Below, one piece after another: positions 16,561-25,270 of a DNA stretch of 53,271 nt. The notes under the pieces were generated by a model. It ran no database searches. It was not told the DNA's origin and worked only from the letters and a program-made list of their open reading frames with translations. The DNA is from an uncultured Demequina sp. Lineage in GTDB: Bacteria > Actinomycetota > Actinomycetes > Actinomycetales > Demequinaceae. Numbering within the stretch: the first letter of the stretch is position 1; each line of letters opens with the position of its first letter. The stretch lies in assembly GCA_937925595.1 (NCBI GenBank), contig CALALQ010000473.1, positions 1-53,271 on the forward strand, read 5' to 3'. The position numbers were made by a program, and so were the translations under genes.

Positions 16561-17472
16561 ATGGCTGAGCTGAAGGACATGCTGCAAGGGGTCGCGGAGG
16601 CAAAGCAGCGACGGTTCGCCGATGAGGACTTCGCTGGCGCGCACGCCCGTGTGGTGACTGGTCGCGTGAAGCGGCGCCGGGCGGCCACGACCGTTGGCGT
16701 TGGGGGCGCGTCTGTGCTGGGCGCGAGCGCGCTCGCGGTTGGCGTGATCAATGTGCCGTGGGGGGCGCTGGGCACGGCGGGGCCTGGCAGCGTGACGACC
16801 ACGCCCCAGGCGTCCGAGTCGGTCTCGGCGCCGCCGTCGCCTTCGGCCTCTCCGGAACCGAGCGTCAGCGCGACCGTTGGCCCGCTCGTTGGCGAGACGC
16901 CGTTCCAGTGCGGCTACGTGCTGCCGGTAGCGGAGTTCGGATCCGACAGCCTCAGGATCGAGGCCACACACTGGACCGGCGCGGAGCTGACAGAGTGGAT
17001 AGAGGCGAATGACGACCCGTCAGACCCGGACGTCATGCCAAGCGAGGCCGTGGTGCCCACGGCCATCTCCACCGGGCAGGACGAGCCGCTCAACGGGGTA
17101 TGGGACGGCAGCGGATCCGCAGGCTTCGAGGACCCTGCGCGAGAGGCCGCCGCTGGTGAGCCGAACCCCGAAGCCGGCGTGGGCATCATCAGCGCGGTGA
17201 CCTTTGTGGCGGTTAAGGACGGCACCGTTGTTGGCCACCTCCGAGACCCCGACGTGGGCGAATCGCCGCTGACGTGGCTGGGACTCAACAACGGTGTCGC
17301 GCAGGGGATGACCGTGGCGCTGCTGAGGACGGATCCAGCTGGGGCCATGACCTCGTGTTCCGACGCGGAATTGGCCGAGGACTGGACCCTGTACGCGGTG
17401 GCGGGGACAACGTTCCTGTACCCGGATGGGTCGTGGGATCCGGTCGACTACGCGTGGGCCAAGTTCGAATAA
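16561..17472 (+). CDS. Single-pass membrane protein, probable anti-sigma partner, module 2
   Basis: 303 residues, shorter relative of the module 1 partner. It has a charged helical N-terminus, KRRRA, then the membrane segment VGVGGASVLGASALAVGVI followed by N(V)PWGALG as in module 1. A Ser/Pro/Glu linker (about 80-110) and the C-terminal domain (about 115-303) follow. The outer beta domain of module 1 is absent. Domain loss or gain between the copies suggests different extracytoplasmic signals. The start ATG follows GGAAGGCAGG. Anti-sigma function is inferred. Confidence 0.75.
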   Translation: MAELKDMLQGVAEAKQRRFADEDFAGAHARVVTGRVKRRRAATTVGVGGASVLGASALAVGVINVPWGALGTAGPGSVTTTPQASESVSAPPSPSASPEPSVSATVGPLVGETPFQCGYVLPVAEFGSDSLRIEATHWTGAELTEWIEANDDPSDPDVMPSEAVVPTAISTGQDEPLNGVWDGSGSAGFEDPAREAAAGEPNPEAGVGIISAVTFVAVKDGTVVGHLRDPDVGESPLTWLGLNNGVAQGMTVALLRTDPAGAMTSCSDAELAEDWTLYAVAGTTFLYPDGSWDPVDYAWAKFE

Positions 17473-17493
17473 GCGAACCCCACGGCCCGGCGG

Positions 17494-18903
17494 CTAGTTG
17501 AGGTAGTCCTCGACCAGCCGCTGGGCAAGTCCCACGTAGGTGCCGGGCGTGAGCGCGGCGAGCCGCTCGGAAGTCTCCGCCGGAAGCTTCAAGCCAGCGA
17601 CAAACCCGCGAATGGCCTCCGCATCAATCGCGTGACCACGCGTGAGCTCCTTGAGGCGCTCATATGGGTTGGACATGCCAGGCACGCCGGCGACGGCGGC
17701 CGCACGCATCGCTGACTGGATGGGCTCCGCGAGCACCTCCCACGACGCATCAAGATCAGCGGCGAGCGCCGCCTCGTTCACGGACAGCGTCCCCAGGCCG
17801 CGGCGCACGTTGTCGATCGCGAGCAGCGAGTGCCCAAACGCGACACCGATGTTGCGCTGCGTCGTGGAGTCCGTGAGGTCGCGCTGCAGTCGCGACGTCA
17901 CGAGCGTCGCGGACAGCGTGTCGAACAGCGCCGCGGAGATCTCGAGGTTCGCCTCGGCATTCTCGAAACGGATGGGGTTGATCTTGTGCGGCATCGCGGA
18001 CGAGCCGATAGACCCCGGCGCCGCGGCCTGCGCAAAGTAGCCAAGCGAGATGTACGTCCACACGTCCGTCGCAAGGTTGTGCAGCACGCGGCCAAAGCGG
18101 GCGATGTCGGCATACAGCTCCGCCTGCCAGTCGTGGCTTTCGATCTGCGTCGTGAGCGGGTTCCACGTGAGGCCAAGGCTTTCGACAAAGGTCTTGGAGA
18201 CCTCGACCCAGTCGGTCGTGGGCACCGCCGCCGTGTGCGCGCCATACGTTCCGGTGGCGCCGTTGATCTTGCCCAGATACTCGGCGCCCTCCACACGGCG
18301 CAGCTGGCGGCGCAAGCGGTGGGCGAGCACCGCAAGCTCCTTGCCGAGCGTCGTAGGCGTGGCGGTCTGGCCATGCGTGCGGGACAGCATCGGAATCCCG
18401 GCCGACGCCCGGGCGAGGTCGGCGATCTGGGTCACCAGAGCGTCGGCCGCGGGCAGCCATACCTTGGCGACGGCGTCGCGAACCATGAGCGCATAGGACA
18501 GGTTGTTGATGTCCTCCGACGTGCACGCGAAGTGCACCAGTTCGCGCAGCGGCTCGAGCGACGTGCCGTCGATGCGGCGCTTGATGTAGTACTCGATCGC
18601 TTTGACGTCGTGGATGGTCTCGCGCTCGATCTCCGCGTGCTCGGCGATGCCCTCGGCGCCAAAGTCTGCGGGGATGGCGCGCAGGAGCGCGATCTCGTCG
18701 TCCGTGAGGGTGCGCGCGCCGGGTACGGCGCCAGTGGCGCACAGGTGAATGAACCACTCGATCTCGACGTGCAGGCGCTCGCGGTTGAGCGCGGGCTCGC
18801 TGAGGTAGTCAACGAGCGGCGCGACGGTGGACCGGTACCTCCCGTCGAGCGGCCCAAGGGCAATGGGCGGGGTGATCTCGGCGAGCGGCTTCCATTCAGT
18901 CAC
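17494..18903 (-). CDS. purB: Adenylosuccinate lyase
   Basis: 469-residue fumarase/aspartase-superfamily enzyme catalysing two fumarate-releasing steps of purine synthesis. It is of the E. coli PurB type, starting MTEWKPLAEITPPIALGPLDGRY. Landmarks are HDVKAIEYYIK, FACTSEDINNLSYALM, SRTHGQTATPTTLGKE (catalytic His region), and the signature GSSAMPHKINPIRFENAEAN with the mobile-loop serine. I start at GTG 18903, nine nt after GGAAG; GTG 18909 is too close. It converges on sigma module 2 with 21 nt between the stops. Confidence 0.96.
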   Translation of the reverse strand: MTEWKPLAEITPPIALGPLDGRYRSTVAPLVDYLSEPALNRERLHVEIEWFIHLCATGAVPGARTLTDDEIALLRAIPADFGAEGIAEHAEIERETIHDVKAIEYYIKRRIDGTSLEPLRELVHFACTSEDINNLSYALMVRDAVAKVWLPAADALVTQIADLARASAGIPMLSRTHGQTATPTTLGKELAVLAHRLRRQLRRVEGAEYLGKINGATGTYGAHTAAVPTTDWVEVSKTFVESLGLTWNPLTTQIESHDWQAELYADIARFGRVLHNLATDVWTYISLGYFAQAAAPGSIGSSAMPHKINPIRFENAEANLEISAALFDTLSATLVTSRLQRDLTDSTTQRNIGVAFGHSLLAIDNVRRGLGTLSVNEAALAADLDASWEVLAEPIQSAMRAAAVAGVPGMSNPYERLKELTRGHAIDAEAIRGFVAGLKLPAETSERLAALTPGTYVGLAQRLVEDYLN

Positions 18904-18991
18904 GTCCACATTCTTCCATGGCACGCCCGCTATCCCCAGGTGCCCCCGGTTCCCCCTCTTCCTGCCCGACGCTGCGGCTAGTTTCGCGGTC

Positions 18992-19195
18992 ATGGATCAC
19001 TCGGGTGCGGTGCGGGCGGCGGTGGACAGAGCCATCGCTGATATTGAGCTGGCGATGGCGAGGGTGCGGTCCGCCCAGGAGGTGGACTGGGTCTCTGTGC
19101 TCGCGACTCGCTATCGAGAGGAGCTGTTTGGCGCAATCAGGGATCTTGGCGGCCTGCGCGATCACCTCGACGGCCTGAGAGCGAGCATCTCGTGA
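18992..19195 (+). CDS. Small helical protein coupled to an alpha/beta hydrolase
   Basis: 67 residues starting MDHSGAVRAAVDRAIADIEL. Predicted to be two or three amphipathic helices with no membrane segment or signal peptide. Its stop overlaps the hydrolase start (GTGA, 19192-19195), implying a fixed partner ratio. Size and helical make-up recall WXG100-type small proteins, but there is no W-x-G turn. It is divergent from purB. I cannot assign a family; a chaperone or co-secreted partner for the hydrolase is a guess. Confidence 0.6.
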   Translation: MDHSGAVRAAVDRAIADIELAMARVRSAQEVDWVSVLATRYREELFGAIRDLGGLRDHLDGLRASIS

Positions 19196-20472
19196 GCGAG
19201 CCGATCTGGTCCACGGGCGGCGTGGGCGGAGAACGCGCCGTCATCGAGGACCTCGAGTGGGCGGTGGGCACGCTGCGCGCGGCAGCGCGGGATGTCGCAA
19301 GCGCCGGGGCTGAACTGGCACGCAGGCGAGCAGCGCTGGAACTGGACCCCAGCGTCGGGCTGGAAGGGCTTGCCTCCCAACTGGCAGCCGCACAGCATGG
19401 GCGAGTCGCTCGGCTCGAGGACGAGCTCGAGGACACGGCCCGGCGCCTGTCTGCCGCGGCACTGGCGTACGTGAACGGCGAGCGCCGCGCTCGGCAGCGC
19501 ATCGGGGCCGTGCAGCGGGCTAAGGAACGGCTCGGCGATCTGGTGGGCGGCATGGCGTGGCTGGGGCGGGCGGCGACGGCGAAGGCGCCCGCCGGCCTGC
19601 CGCCCACCACGTCAACCCTTGACCGCGATGGCGTCGAGGCCACCGTGGGCAACCGCTTCTACGATGCGCTCGCGGGGGCACTGTTCGCGCTGCATTCGCT
19701 GTCCTCGTGGGCGCTGCTCAATCGCAGCCCGTCAGGTATCGAGGCGGTGACTGTCGCCGCGGGGCCCGCGCAGTCGCTCCACGACGTCATGCGTCGACTC
19801 GCGGGAATGAGCGACGCCGCGGGAGGTGCGGTGCGCATCGAGCGCTGGACGGACGGCGCGGGGGTCACGCACCGCATCGTCTACATCTCGGGCACGCAGG
19901 ACTGGCTCAACGCGTCCCACAATCCCTTTGACTTCGAGGCCGACCTCGCCCTCGCCGCCGGCACGATGCCCGACGCCGCGGCGCTCGTGGCCCAAGCGCT
20001 TTCCATGGACGGTGCGGGACCGGACGATCCCGTGATGTTCGCGGGCCACTCGCTGGGAGGGACCGTCGCCGCAGCGCTCGCGGCGCATCCGGCCGTGAAA
20101 ACCACCTTCAACGTCACGACTGTGGTGACGGCAGGCTCGCCCACAGGCCGCATCAAACTGCCGAGCTCCGTGCGCACGCTGCACCTGGAGGGGACCCGCG
20201 ACGTGGTCCCCGGACTCGATGGCAAGCCCAACCCGGACACCCCCTCGCGGGTGACCGTTCATCACGACGTGCGCAGTTCGCAGGCTCCCGCCCTGAAGGG
20301 TGCCGGAGAAAACATCGTCTCCGCGCACCACCCGTCCACCTACGTCGAGACGGCTCGCCTTGTCGACGGCGGACTCAGCGACTCGACGCGGGCATGGCTG
20401 GAGGAGCAGCGCGACTTCTTCGCCAAGGGAAAGCGCGTGACCGTGACGGAATACCGCCCCAGCGTCGGCTAG
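19192..20472 (+). CDS. Alpha/beta-hydrolase with helical N-terminal domain
   Basis: 426 residues. The N-terminal 150 residues are Ala/Arg/Glu-rich helices (DLEWAVGTLRAAARDVASAG … RRAALELDPSV … EDELEDTARRLSAAALAY). The C-terminal part has the lipase nucleophile elbow GHSLGG (FAGHSLGGTVAAALAAH), a downstream acid in EGTRDVVPGLDG and a likely catalytic His near AHHPSTYVETARLV. The layout resembles actinobacterial hydrolases with LXG/ESX-like N-terminal helices. No signal peptide is seen, so export, if any, would need another route. It overlaps the next, convergent gene by four bases. The substrate is unknown. Confidence 0.75.
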   Translation: MSEPIWSTGGVGGERAVIEDLEWAVGTLRAAARDVASAGAELARRRAALELDPSVGLEGLASQLAAAQHGRVARLEDELEDTARRLSAAALAYVNGERRARQRIGAVQRAKERLGDLVGGMAWLGRAATAKAPAGLPPTTSTLDRDGVEATVGNRFYDALAGALFALHSLSSWALLNRSPSGIEAVTVAAGPAQSLHDVMRRLAGMSDAAGGAVRIERWTDGAGVTHRIVYISGTQDWLNASHNPFDFEADLALAAGTMPDAAALVAQALSMDGAGPDDPVMFAGHSLGGTVAAALAAHPAVKTTFNVTTVVTAGSPTGRIKLPSSVRTLHLEGTRDVVPGLDGKPNPDTPSRVTVHHDVRSSQAPALKGAGENIVSAHHPSTYVETARLVDGGLSDSTRAWLEEQRDFFAKGKRVTVTEYRPSVG

Positions 20473-20867
20473 TGGCGGGTGCCCTTGCCAGCCCCGGGGA
20501 CGAGCGCCTGCAGCACAGCGGCGACGATCGCGAGTACGAGCGCCGCGAAGAACGTCTGCCAGAAGCTGCCAAGCGTCAGTTCGACGCCTTCGATGGCGCC
20601 CGTGATCCAGCTCGTGAGCCACAGAATTGCCCACGAGATCACGAGCGAAAACAGACCCAGCGTGAGGATCAGGCACGGCAGCGCGAGGAAGCTCAGAATG
20701 GGGCGCACGATCGCGTTCAGCAGCACAATGAGCGCGCCGATCGCGAGGAACACCAGAGCGCGCTTCCACCACTCGTCTTCGCCACCTTCGACCACCACGT
20801 CGAAGGGAAGCACTGTGACAAACCACACGGCCACGGCGGTGACGATCGAATTGAGCAAGAAGCGCAT
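20469..20867 (-). CDS. PF04020-type four-TM membrane protein ('phage holin family')
   Basis: 132 residues with four membrane segments (FLLNSIVTAVAVWFVTVLPF, ALVFLAIGALIVLLNAIV, LILTLGLFSLVISWAILWL, FFAALVLAIVAAVLQAL) and the family motif LNAIVRPILSFLALP. Despite its database nickname it is a chromosomal membrane protein of unknown role, not a phage gene. ATG 20867 has a better-spaced GGAAG than ATG 20876. It is divergent from the aminotransferase gene, with only about 35 nt between them. Confidence 0.85.
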   Translation of the reverse strand: MRFLLNSIVTAVAVWFVTVLPFDVVVEGGEDEWWKRALVFLAIGALIVLLNAIVRPILSFLALPCLILTLGLFSLVISWAILWLTSWITGAIEGVELTLGSFWQTFFAALVLAIVAAVLQALVPGAGKGTRH

Positions 20868-20902
20868 ACCGCGCATTCTTCCACGCCTGTCATGCTTGTT
20901 CC

Positions 20903-21973
20903 ATGAGTCTTCCCACCCCGCGCCCTCAAGTCGCGGCGCTGCCGGCGTACGTTCCTGGCGCTCGCGGCGGCGACGGGCCCGCTCCCATCAAGCTGTCCTC
21001 CAACGAGTCGCCCTACGGTCCGCTGCCATCCGTCGTTGACGCCATCGCGGCCGGCGCCGCGCAGCCCCACCGCTACCCCGACATGGCGGCCACCGCGCTC
21101 CACGAGGCGCTCGCCAAGGCATGCGGTGTCCAGCCCGACGCTGTGGTTGCCGGGGCAGGCTCGGTTGCGGTCCTCGCGCACATCCTGCAGGCGTACACCA
21201 GCGGCGGCGATGAGGTCGTCTTCGCGTGGCGCAGCTTTGAGGCGTACCCGATCCTCACGGCGATCGCGGGGGCGTCCGCGGTGAAGGTGCCGCTCACGGC
21301 CGACGCCCGCCATGACCTCGACGCGATGGCGGACGCGATCACCGAACGCACCAAGGTGGTGCTCGTGTGCTCGCCCAACAACCCCACGGGGCCCTCCGTG
21401 GGTGCCGCGGAGTTTGCGGCCTTCATGGATCGCGTGCCGGGCAATGTGCTCGTGGTGCTCGACGAGGCCTACGGCGAGTACGTCCGGGATCCTGCGTCGG
21501 TGAGTGGTGACCAGCTCATCGGCCGCTACCCGAATCTGCTGATCCTGCGCACCTTCTCCAAGGCCTACGGTTTGGCAGGCATGCGGGTGGGCTACGTACT
21601 CGGCCCTGCAGAGCTGCTCGTGCCCGTGCGCGCGGTCGTGACACCGTTCTCCATCACTGAGGTCGCGCAGACCGCCGCTATCGCGTCGCTCGACGCGAAG
21701 GACGAGCTGCTCCAGCGTGTCGCCGTGACGGTCGCCGAGCGCGACCGCGTGGTCGATGCGCTGCGTGCGGCCGGATGGGATGTGCCCGAGACCGACGGCA
21801 ACTTCGTGTGGCTGCCCACCGGCGAGCGCACCGCTGACGTCTCGGCAGCGCTTGGCGCGCTGCCCACGCCGATCCTGGTGCGCCCGTTCATGGGCGAGGG
21901 CATTCGCATCACTATTGGCGCTCCCGAGGAGAACGACGCGCTGGTCGCCGCCCTCGGGGAACTGGGCGCATGA
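20903..21973 (+). CDS. hisC: Histidinol-phosphate/aromatic aminotransferase
   Basis: 356-residue PLP enzyme of fold type I, HisC/Pat family. It shows IKLSSNESPYGPLPS, the substrate region HRYPD, VCSPNNPTGP, VVLDEAYGEY (PLP-ring Asp), TFSKAYGLAGMRVGY (Schiff-base Lys) and the C-terminal RPFMGEGIRITIG. It is not in a his operon, so it may serve mainly as an aromatic-amino-acid aminotransferase (Pat), which in actinobacteria is hard to separate from HisC by eye. Its stop overlaps the next start (ATGA at 21970-21973). Confidence 0.88.
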   Translation: MSLPTPRPQVAALPAYVPGARGGDGPAPIKLSSNESPYGPLPSVVDAIAAGAAQPHRYPDMAATALHEALAKACGVQPDAVVAGAGSVAVLAHILQAYTSGGDEVVFAWRSFEAYPILTAIAGASAVKVPLTADARHDLDAMADAITERTKVVLVCSPNNPTGPSVGAAEFAAFMDRVPGNVLVVLDEAYGEYVRDPASVSGDQLIGRYPNLLILRTFSKAYGLAGMRVGYVLGPAELLVPVRAVVTPFSITEVAQTAAIASLDAKDELLQRVAVTVAERDRVVDALRAAGWDVPETDGNFVWLPTGERTADVSAALGALPTPILVRPFMGEGIRITIGAPEENDALVAALGELGA

Positions 21974-24066
21974 CGCAGAAGTCTTCGATGCGCCTCGACA
22001 TTCAGGCGCTGAGAGCGATCGCCGTGACGGCGGTCGTCGTCTTTCACGTCTGGCCGGACGCGCTGCCAGGCGGCTTCATCGGCGTAGACGTCTTCTTCGT
22101 GATCTCCGGCTTCCTGATCACCCAGCACCTCATGAAGGAGCGCGACGCCACCGGCACCATTCAGTTGGGACGCTTCTGGGCTCGCCGCGCGCGGCGCCTC
22201 CTTCCCGCCGCGTTCACGGTCCTCGCCGTCACTGCCGTTACAGCGTGGCTGTTCCTGCCGCTCGTCAGACTCGACGGTCTTGGGCGTCATGTCGCCGGTG
22301 CGGCCCTGTACGTCGAGAACTGGCTGCTCGCCACAGATTCGGTCGACTATCTCGCGGCCGCCGAGCCGCCCGGCCCTGTTCAGCACTTCTGGTCGCTGTC
22401 CGTTGAGGAGCAGTTCTACCTTGTGTGGCCCGTGCTCATCGTGGTCGCCGGGCTGCTCGCCAAGCGGCACTCGCGCAGAGCGATCACCGTCGTCATGGCG
22501 CTGCTCGTTGCGGGGTCGTTTGGCTACTCTCTGATGCTCTCAGGCTCGAGCCCGGCGAGCGCCTACTTCGTGACGCCCACGCGTGCGTGGGAGTTCGGCG
22601 CGGGTGCCCTGCTAGCCCTCGCCCCGCGACTGCACCTCGGAGACCGGTTGCGAGCTGTAGTCGCCTGGATCGGCTTCGCCCTCATCGCCGTGGGGTCCGT
22701 GTGGATCACGGGCGAGACGCCCTTCCCGGGCACGGCGGCGCTGCTTCCAGTCGTGGGCGCGGTGCTGTTCATGGGAGCCGCGGCGAACACCGCACCCTAC
22801 AGCCCGAACTTCGTGGGCCAGTGGCGGCCCGTCCAGAGGCTGGGAGACATCTCGTACTCGGTGTATCTATGGCACTGGCCGATCCTGGTGATTGTGCCCT
22901 TCGCCCTCCCCGGTGTGAACCCGTGGGTGCGAAGCCTGCTCGTGGTGGCTCTGACCTTGGCGCTGGCGGAGGCGAGTTTCCGATGGATTGAGACCCCGAC
23001 GCGCCAGTCACAGTTCGTGTTGCGACAGCCAACTTGGCGCACGCTCACCGCCGCCCTCGCGGGTTCGCTGGTTGTCATTGCCATTGCCATTCCGGTGAGC
23101 TCCACGGTCAAGTCGCAGACCGCCGCGGCTCGCGCGCAGCTCGAGTATGTGGAAAGCCAGCCTGGCTGCGTGGGCGCAGGTGGTGACATGGCCTGCCTGA
23201 ACGGGACTGACATCGTGGTGGTCCCGGACCCACAGGTGGACCTGGACCACGGCACCACCGTCTGCCAACAGGGCGAGACGGAGTTCGGACTGGTCACCTG
23301 CGACGAGGGTGTGCCGGCAGCCGATGCGGAGTTCACGGTGGCTGTGATCGGCGACTCTCACGCCCGTCAATGGGCTCCGGCCCTCATCGAGGTGGCCAAC
23401 CAGCGCAACTGGCACCTGGTGTTCATGCTCAAGGCGAGCTGCCCCTTTTCGAGTGCTCTGAGGGACATCCACGGATCGGCCACCATGGACAGCTGCACCG
23501 ACTGGAACAAGCGAGTTCAGGAGTACATCGCCGAGCATCCCGAGATTTCGATGGTCATCACCTCGGCGACGTCGATCGGCGACATCGAGGCTCGTCCCGG
23601 TCTCGACGTGACCGAGGATGACTGGGATGCTGCTGAGGCCGCGAAGGAGGCCTTCCCTGCATCTCGCGGCACGTCGATCGAGTCGCTCGCGGCCGGGATC
23701 GAGGGGGCCCGAGTGGCTTGGGAGAGACTCCCGGACACGGTGACGTCGATCGTGGTGCTGCGTGACCTCCCCCGGCCGCGCACCGACCTCCTGGACTGTC
23801 TGCACACCGCGACGGACAAACAGTTGGCGCAGGGTGCCCCCCAGTGCGAGTTGTCGAGGTCCGAGGCGCTGCTTCCGGATCCGTTGGCAGTTGCGGCGAC
23901 GCTAGGTGAGCCGCGCGTGCGCCTGGTGGATCTGACGGAGGTGTTCTGCACTGCCGACACGTGCAGGGTCATCATCAATGGTGCGAGCGTCTATCGAGAC
24001 CAAGAGCATCTGACCACCATCTTCGCGGCAAGCGTCGCCGAGGAGATCGCCGCCGCGCTGTCGTAG
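21970..24066 (+). CDS. OatA-like acyltransferase with SGNH domain
   Basis: 698 residues. The N-terminal acyltransferase-3 domain has about ten membrane segments (LDIQALRAIAVTAVVVFHV with the catalytic-type FHVW His, GGFIGVDVFFVISGFLIT, WARRARRLLPA, SLSVEEQFYLVWPVL, LGDISYSVYLWHWPILV). The C-terminal extracytoplasmic SGNH domain (about 445-698) has the nucleophile block VIGDSHARQWAPAL and a DxxH-like end (YRDQEHLT). It would O-acetylate a cell-surface glycan such as peptidoglycan or polysaccharide. It is coupled to hisC by ATGA overlap, though no metabolic link is obvious. Confidence 0.9.
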   Translation: MTQKSSMRLDIQALRAIAVTAVVVFHVWPDALPGGFIGVDVFFVISGFLITQHLMKERDATGTIQLGRFWARRARRLLPAAFTVLAVTAVTAWLFLPLVRLDGLGRHVAGAALYVENWLLATDSVDYLAAAEPPGPVQHFWSLSVEEQFYLVWPVLIVVAGLLAKRHSRRAITVVMALLVAGSFGYSLMLSGSSPASAYFVTPTRAWEFGAGALLALAPRLHLGDRLRAVVAWIGFALIAVGSVWITGETPFPGTAALLPVVGAVLFMGAAANTAPYSPNFVGQWRPVQRLGDISYSVYLWHWPILVIVPFALPGVNPWVRSLLVVALTLALAEASFRWIETPTRQSQFVLRQPTWRTLTAALAGSLVVIAIAIPVSSTVKSQTAAARAQLEYVESQPGCVGAGGDMACLNGTDIVVVPDPQVDLDHGTTVCQQGETEFGLVTCDEGVPAADAEFTVAVIGDSHARQWAPALIEVANQRNWHLVFMLKASCPFSSALRDIHGSATMDSCTDWNKRVQEYIAEHPEISMVITSATSIGDIEARPGLDVTEDDWDAAEAAKEAFPASRGTSIESLAAGIEGARVAWERLPDTVTSIVVLRDLPRPRTDLLDCLHTATDKQLAQGAPQCELSRSEALLPDPLAVAATLGEPRVRLVDLTEVFCTADTCRVIINGASVYRDQEHLTTIFAASVAEEIAAALS

Positions 24067-24075
24067 TGCTTGCAA

Positions 24076-24107
24076 CCTACGGTGCCGTAGCCTACGCTTG
24101 CGTAGGT
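24076..24107. promoter_or_regulatory. Nested inverted repeats upstream of the 2-oxoacid dehydrogenase operon
   Basis: CTACGG-TG-CCGTAG (24077-24090) directly abuts CCTACGC-TT-GCGTAGG (24091-24106). Outer arms ACCTACG (24075-24081) and CGTAGGT (24101-24107) also pair. Such TACG/CGTA dyads are typical of TetR-type operators. It lies 42 bp upstream of the E1 alpha start and is the only candidate control site of the operon. No regulator gene is adjacent. Confidence 0.6.
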
Positions 24108-24148
24108 ATTTGAAGGGGGAGTCCCCATCCCGCACCCTGGAGGCACTC

Positions 24149-25270
24149 ATGGACGCTGTCGGTCCGCTCTCAGACGACGGCCTCGTAGGTCTGCTGAACC
24201 ACACCGGTGAGCGCACGGAACACGAGTTCTTCTCGCCCTACGCCAAGGACCTCACCCCCGAGGACCTGCGCGGCTTCTACCGCGCCATGACCATCACCCG
24301 CGCCTTCGACTTCGAGGCGACAAGCCTGCAGCGTCAAGGTGAGCTCGGCCTGTGGGTGCAGTCCTGGGGACAAGAGGCCGCCCAGGTCGGTTCGGGTGCC
24401 GTGGTGCGCGAGCCCGACTTCGTCTTCCCCAGCTACCGCGAGCACGCGGTGGCTTTCCAGCGCGGCGTAGACCTGCCGCAGATGCTCAAGATCTTCAGAG
24501 GACTCCAGCACGGAGCGTGGAACCCGGAGGACCACAACTTCCACCTCTACACGCTGGTCATTGGCGCCCATACCCTGCATGCAACCGGCTATGCCATGGG
24601 TATGGAGCTTGACGGCCTCGTCGCCAGCGGCGACCCCGCGCGCGACGGGGCCGTCATCACCTACTTCGGCGACGGAGCCACGGCCCAGGGCGACGTCAAC
24701 GAGGCCCTCGTGTTCGCGTCGGTCTACAACGCGCCCGTCGTGTTTTTCTGCCAGAACAACCAGTTCGCGATCTCCGAGCCCACCACCCGCCAGTCGAAGG
24801 TGCCGATCGCGGACCGCGGCAAGGGCCACGGCATGCCTTCCGTGCGCGTCGACGGCAACGACGTCATCGCCTGCTACGCGGTCACCAACTGGGCCATGCA
24901 ATACGCGCGCTCCGGCGCCGGCCCCGTGTTCGTCGAGGCGTTCACGTACCGCATGGGTGCTCACACCACCTCAGATGACCCCACTCGCTACCGCACCAAG
25001 GCGGACGAGGAGTACTGGGCGCAGCGCGACCCCATCGCACGTCTCGTGACCTACCTCAAGGCCATCGACGAGCTGCCCGATGAGTTCGTTGAGTCGGTCG
25101 ACGAGGAGGCCAAGGAGCTGACCCGCCGCACACGCGAACTGGTGCGCTCGTGGAAGCCCGGCCCCAGCGTCGGGATGTTTGACCACATCTATGCCGCTCC
25201 CCACGCGACCGTCGACGCGGAGCGCGAGTGGTTCGAGCGCTACGAGCAGTCCTTTGTTGAGGCCCACTGA
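24149..25270 (+). CDS. 2-oxoacid dehydrogenase E1 component, alpha subunit
   Basis: 373 residues, thiamine-diphosphate enzyme that decarboxylates pyruvate or branched-chain 2-oxoacids. The ThDP/Mg motif GDGATAQGDVNEALVFASVYNAP-type is at about 170-195, followed by VVFFCQNNQFAISEP. Further landmarks are WGQEAAQVGSG, PSYREHAVAFQRGVDL and the phosphorylation-loop-like YRMGAHTTSDDPTRYR. I start at ATG 24149, preceded by CTGGAGG; codons upstream run into the operator. The stop overlaps the E1 beta start (TGATG). Substrate (pyruvate versus branched-chain) cannot be fixed from sequence; the alpha2-beta2 type suits the branched-chain complex or an acetoin/pyruvate variant. Confidence 0.93.
   Translation: MDAVGPLSDDGLVGLLNHTGERTEHEFFSPYAKDLTPEDLRGFYRAMTITRAFDFEATSLQRQGELGLWVQSWGQEAAQVGSGAVVREPDFVFPSYREHAVAFQRGVDLPQMLKIFRGLQHGAWNPEDHNFHLYTLVIGAHTLHATGYAMGMELDGLVASGDPARDGAVITYFGDGATAQGDVNEALVFASVYNAPVVFFCQNNQFAISEPTTRQSKVPIADRGKGHGMPSVRVDGNDVIACYAVTNWAMQYARSGAGPVFVEAFTYRMGAHTTSDDPTRYRTKADEEYWAQRDPIARLVTYLKAIDELPDEFVESVDEEAKELTRRTRELVRSWKPGPSVGMFDHIYAAPHATVDAEREWFERYEQSFVEAH

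Noticed and set aside
18992..19195. WXG100 (EsxA/B) family membership
   Set aside because: Length and helices fit loosely, but there is no W-x-G turn and no ESX genes are nearby.
20469..20867. Prophage remnant suggested by the 'phage holin' family name
   Set aside because: No other phage genes are present; PF04020 proteins are ordinary chromosomal membrane proteins in actinobacteria.
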